64,000 nucleotides of DNA from assembly GCF_000002985.6 (NCBI RefSeq), contig NC_003282.8:11532001-11596000 (forward strand), read 5' to 3'. The position numbers and the translations under genes were made by a program. The stretch is from Caenorhabditis elegans (Eukaryota; Nematoda; Chromadorea; Rhabditida; Rhabditidae). The notes beneath the pieces are model-generated. The model had not been told where the DNA came from, searched no databases, and saw only the letters and a list, made by a program, of their open reading frames with translations. Below, in pieces: positions 60,848 through 64,000 of this stretch; position 1 is the first letter of the stretch; every line of letters starts with the position of its first letter.

Positions 60848-62695
60848 TTTTTGAATCTGAAATTTAAAAAATTAAATGTTTTCACAATTTTAAATGAATG
60901 AACAAATAAATATTTATAAAGAATTCTTTAAAGAATTAAGAAAAACTAATTTCCCTTCAAAAAATTCTCCGTAAATCGACAGGGACTAGAAAATGCTAGT
61001 CCGCGGCCATGACTAATCAGAGTGAAAACGCGCTCCAATATCTAGCGAACAGTTTTTTGAAAGTTAGTTTTTTTAATTTTTAATTTTCTATTCTCTCATT
61101 TATAAGTAAAAATAAAACTTAATTGTAAATTAAACAATTTCAATTTTTATTCATTTTTATAAAACAAATTTCAAACTTTTTTCCGAGTATATTTTGAAAA
61201 ACGATTCTCACCTAAATTATATTTATGCGGATGTTTTTTCATGGAACTTTTTATTTTTTTCAATTTTCGTCTTTTGAGTTTTAATCATAAAACTTCTAAC
61301 TAAAACCTTCTTGTTTTCTTTTTTCAAATTTGTATTTAAACTTGTGCTCTTCATTCTTCAATTTTTGAATGTGTAATTGAAAAAAGCATCAAAGAAGTCA
61401 TACTCGCTAAAAACAATGTCAAGAAAAATCTCATGCCCATGCGTTCATTTTTCTCTCAATATCATCACGTTGATGGTTACTGGTGTATGCTTGTATGCGC
61501 CTCTCGTTGTGAGCGTCAATGAGGAAGACCAGTGTGTAAGGGGGTAGATGCAGAGACACATCTGTGATGAGACGAGAGATGCAGACAGTTAAAGATAGTG
61601 TAGAGAGCGTACTCAATGGTGGAGTGTTCTGTTCAGGTCTCCTCGGTTAGTGCTGTGTCTAGTTGCGTATACACATACACACACTTGCTTTAAAATCAAT
61701 TTGCGTCTTCGCCTATTGCAATACAAAACGGTGTGTGTATGTATGCGGGTGTATCTCTATGTATATATATATTTCTTTCTCTGACGCCATCACACCCAGA
61801 AAGCATCGATGCTTTCTCGTTGGTGATGATGACGCTGATGGTGATGATGATACGTTTGGGGCGCATCGAGCTTTTTCTTCGCTCGTCTGAAAATAAAAAA
61901 AAACATATTTGTGCTTATAATTATTACCGCCTCACCAAATGGTGTCTTGAGAGTTTATACGAGCGATTTTTGTTAAGCGCTGTCTTACTAAGACCCCTAC
62001 CATTACTTGTCGTGTGCGTCAAAGCATATGACCTTGTGGCGTCCATTCACTGCGTCTCTCGATCGATACCCGTGCCTGTGTCTGTGTGTGTCTGTTTCGC
62101 AGCCGGCATCGCCTTTTATTCTCCCCTCTTACTAACTTGCGTCCCGTCTCGCCCTCTTTCGATCTCCTGTTTCTTCTTTGTGCATTTTCTTCGAAAAATT
62201 GCATATAATTAATACAACAAAAAACAAAATAGTCCATAATTCCAGACTTAATCAACACGTTCGCCTACACGTTTTGCGATTGTGAGGCGACCTATGGAAA
62301 CAAGATAATGATTCGGAAACAATAATGTCTTAGTAAGTGCACAATATTTTGGTTTATTTGGTATCATTGATGGGTCTGCATGCAGCAGCGCCCACCATGT
62401 CCACACCGCCGCTCCGTGTGTCTCTTTTATATGCACGTTCGTTTGGCCACGCCCATGCAGTATGAACTTGTGGACGCTCCGCCCACAGTCTCCCCCGTCC
62501 CTTGTCTCGCCGCCTCTCTTAGGCGGGGGCACAGCAGGAGGAACGAGGAGGAGATGCAGACTGAAAAACGTTTTTGACATTGCCCCAACGACGGTGTGGG
62601 CGGAGCCATACACACACAGCGCGGTCTCCATTTCATTTCATTTTCACTCCCAAAAAGCTGCTTGACTAACCTCTGATTTTTTGTTTTTTTTTCAG
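60848..62695. other. Upstream region of the right-edge gene
   Basis: From 61400 on the composition becomes GC-richer, with CA/TG-rich tracts (61670-61760), tgatgatg runs (61823-61850), a CTGCGTCTCT motif at 62050-62059 and GC patches such as gccacgcccatgc (62446). This resembles a nematode promoter and 5' exon zone. A first exon ending in phase 2 should lie here or further upstream, but I cannot single one out among the several short open frames. Confidence 0.45.
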
Positions 62696-63680
62696 CGAAG
62701 AGGATGACTGGTTCTCGTACAGAACAGAGTTCAACAAACGGGCAGACAGTCCACGAGCAGCCGGGAACTATGATTTTGAGTCTGGAAACATTGATGTAAG
62801 TGTCATATCATGGAGGCCCAGAAAAACCCTCTTGAAATCAACGCGGGAATGCTCCACTCCTATGCCATGGGTCTCGTTAGGTATTTTCGTATGTCGTTTT
62901 GTTCGTTTTTCCTCTTTCTTAATGATTTTCTTGCAAAAATTGAGTCAATTTCCAACTTCACATATATTTACATATATTCAGCATAAAATGCGCTAAAACA
63001 ACGGAGATCATAACGAAAAAAAAACGAAAATTTGCAAAATCAACATAAAGTTCTTCCTTTTTGTGATATCCTTGGTTTTCAATGATTTTTACACTGAAAT
63101 TATGTTTTAAAATATATTTATATCACTTGTTTATGACATCAATTTCGGCGAGAAAATCAATAAAACAATGAAAAAACAACGAAAATGCTTGGAAATTGGC
63201 GAAATCACGGGTTTTCCGCTAAATACCTAATGAGACCTTTATCTGCGTACCCATAATACTAAATGCTCTTCTTTTTTTTTTTCATTTTCCAACTTTCATC
63301 GCTTTACAGAACATCCCACTCAATGATGACGGACCATTATCACCCAGTCAAGATTTCGATTTAGCTGGAACACTCGAGGAATACGAATCGTATGATTTGA
63401 GATTATCACCGAACGGAGGACTCAATCGAGAAGATCAACAACCAGGTCCCAGTGGAAATAACGATGGACAATATCATGTTATGCAGAATAATGATTCATT
63501 TGCCCAGCATATGCAATCATCGAATACAATTGTAAGTGTTCACACACATGATCACTTAATTATCAATTTTCATATTTTCAGGAGTATAACTCATTCGAAA
63601 TGCCCACTGTTATCAATTCTAATCATGACGTCGGCCCGTATCAAGATCTTGGTATTGATGACCCTAATTCGTTTTATGCG
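62696..63680 (+). CDS. Internal exons of an unrecognised gene (partial; leaves the window)
   Basis: Three consecutive exons with good borders: 62696-62795 (EEDDWFSYRTEFNKRADS...), 63310-63531 (NIPLNDDGPLSPSQDFDLAG...) and 63582-63680 (EYNSFEMPTVINSNHDVG...). Acceptors are ttttttttcag, ctttacag and atattttcag; donors are gtaagt, gtaagt and gtatgt. Frames join without a stop (phase 2 in, phase 0 between). The product is acidic, rich in Asn, Asp, Gln, Ser and Pro and low in Cys, as in disordered or activation regions of regulatory proteins. No domain is seen in these 106 residues. The first base of the first exon completes a codon begun upstream, so a 5' exon is missing from this model. Confidence 0.65.
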
Positions 63681-64000
63681 GTATGTTTTTAATGGAAAAA
63701 TTGAAGTTCAAAAAACTTTTCGAACAAAAATTGATATAAAAATGTTTTTAAAAAATAGAAAAGTCCGAAAAAGAGTTCGAATAGTACCGGAAAGTGAAAT
63801 TTTTACCGGCAGAGGGCAACTAATATGTAATATTTGAGGTCTTTGTCGAACTTTTCCATAGAGTAAGGAAAACATTCATTTGATCTGAACATTTTTTTGT
63901 TGCAAATTCCAGAAATTAGCACAAAAAATCACATTTATACCGGAAAACGGCAATTTTTGGGCTCCAATTAAGTTTTTCTGAAGCTTTTCAGCGAAAAAAA
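63681..64000. other. Start of the next intron of the right-edge gene
   Basis: AT-rich, beginning with a gtatgt donor. A pair of similar words, accggaaagtgaaatttttaccggcaga and taccggaaaacggcaattt, occurs within 200 bases. No exon is seen before the window ends. Confidence 0.4.

Noticed and set aside
61733..62212. 159-codon plus-strand open frame upstream of the right-edge gene
   Set aside because: It crosses simple repeats and pyrimidine tracts, and shows no splice site that joins it in the phase the next exon needs.

Overview
The window reads as nuclear DNA of a Caenorhabditis nematode, most likely C. elegans or a very close strain. Evidence: AT-rich DNA, introns with short gt...tttcag borders, splice acceptors lying 1-15 bases before start codons (trans-splice sites), compact genes on both strands, and a recognisable gene neighbourhood (rib-1, srgp-1, sec-24.1, pold-2, a ZYG-11-family gene and a cuticle collagen). 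The identification rests on gene content and protein lengths recalled from C. elegans; no search was run.

Layout. 1-18 kb: gene-poor, repeat-rich DNA crossed by a minus-strand gene with very long introns, of which I see four plausible exons and two possible alternative first exons; product not recognised. 18.0-19.9 kb (-): five-exon cuticle collagen with a Thr/Ser-rich tail. 20-22.5 kb: repeats that look like the flanks of a deleted second copy of the next gene. 22.5-26.3 kb (-): ZYG-11/ZER-1-family gene with an in-frame TAA. 26.9-29.8 kb (-): pold-2. 30.4-34.2 kb (-): sec-24.1. 34.2-38.5 kb: divergent intergenic region. 38.5-46.4 kb (+): srgp-1. 47.3-51.4 kb (+): rib-1. 53.2-56.0 kb (+): an 853-residue protein with four tandem copies of an ~80-residue module, resembling BEN-type modules only loosely. 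56.3-60.2 kb (-): secreted Cys-rich/EGF protein with an apparent one-base frameshift or a very short intron. 60.4-60.8 kb (-): small Shg1/BOD1-like protein. 62.7-64 kb (+): internal exons of an unrecognised gene that leaves the window.

The genes do not form one pathway. They cover replication (POLD-2), ER-to-Golgi export (SEC-24.1), heparan sulfate synthesis (RIB-1), membrane and Rho-family GTPase control (SRGP-1), cuticle (collagen), a possible ubiquitin-ligase substrate receptor (ZYG-11-like) and probable chromatin proteins (Shg1-like, four-module protein). The points most worth a second look are the four-module protein, the broken ZYG-11-like gene with its ghost duplicate, the frame problem in the EGF gene, and several fold-back elements in introns. 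Exon coordinates come from reading splice consensus and frame by eye. Where I say a multi-exon gene 'closes in frame', exon lengths and phases were summed and agree.
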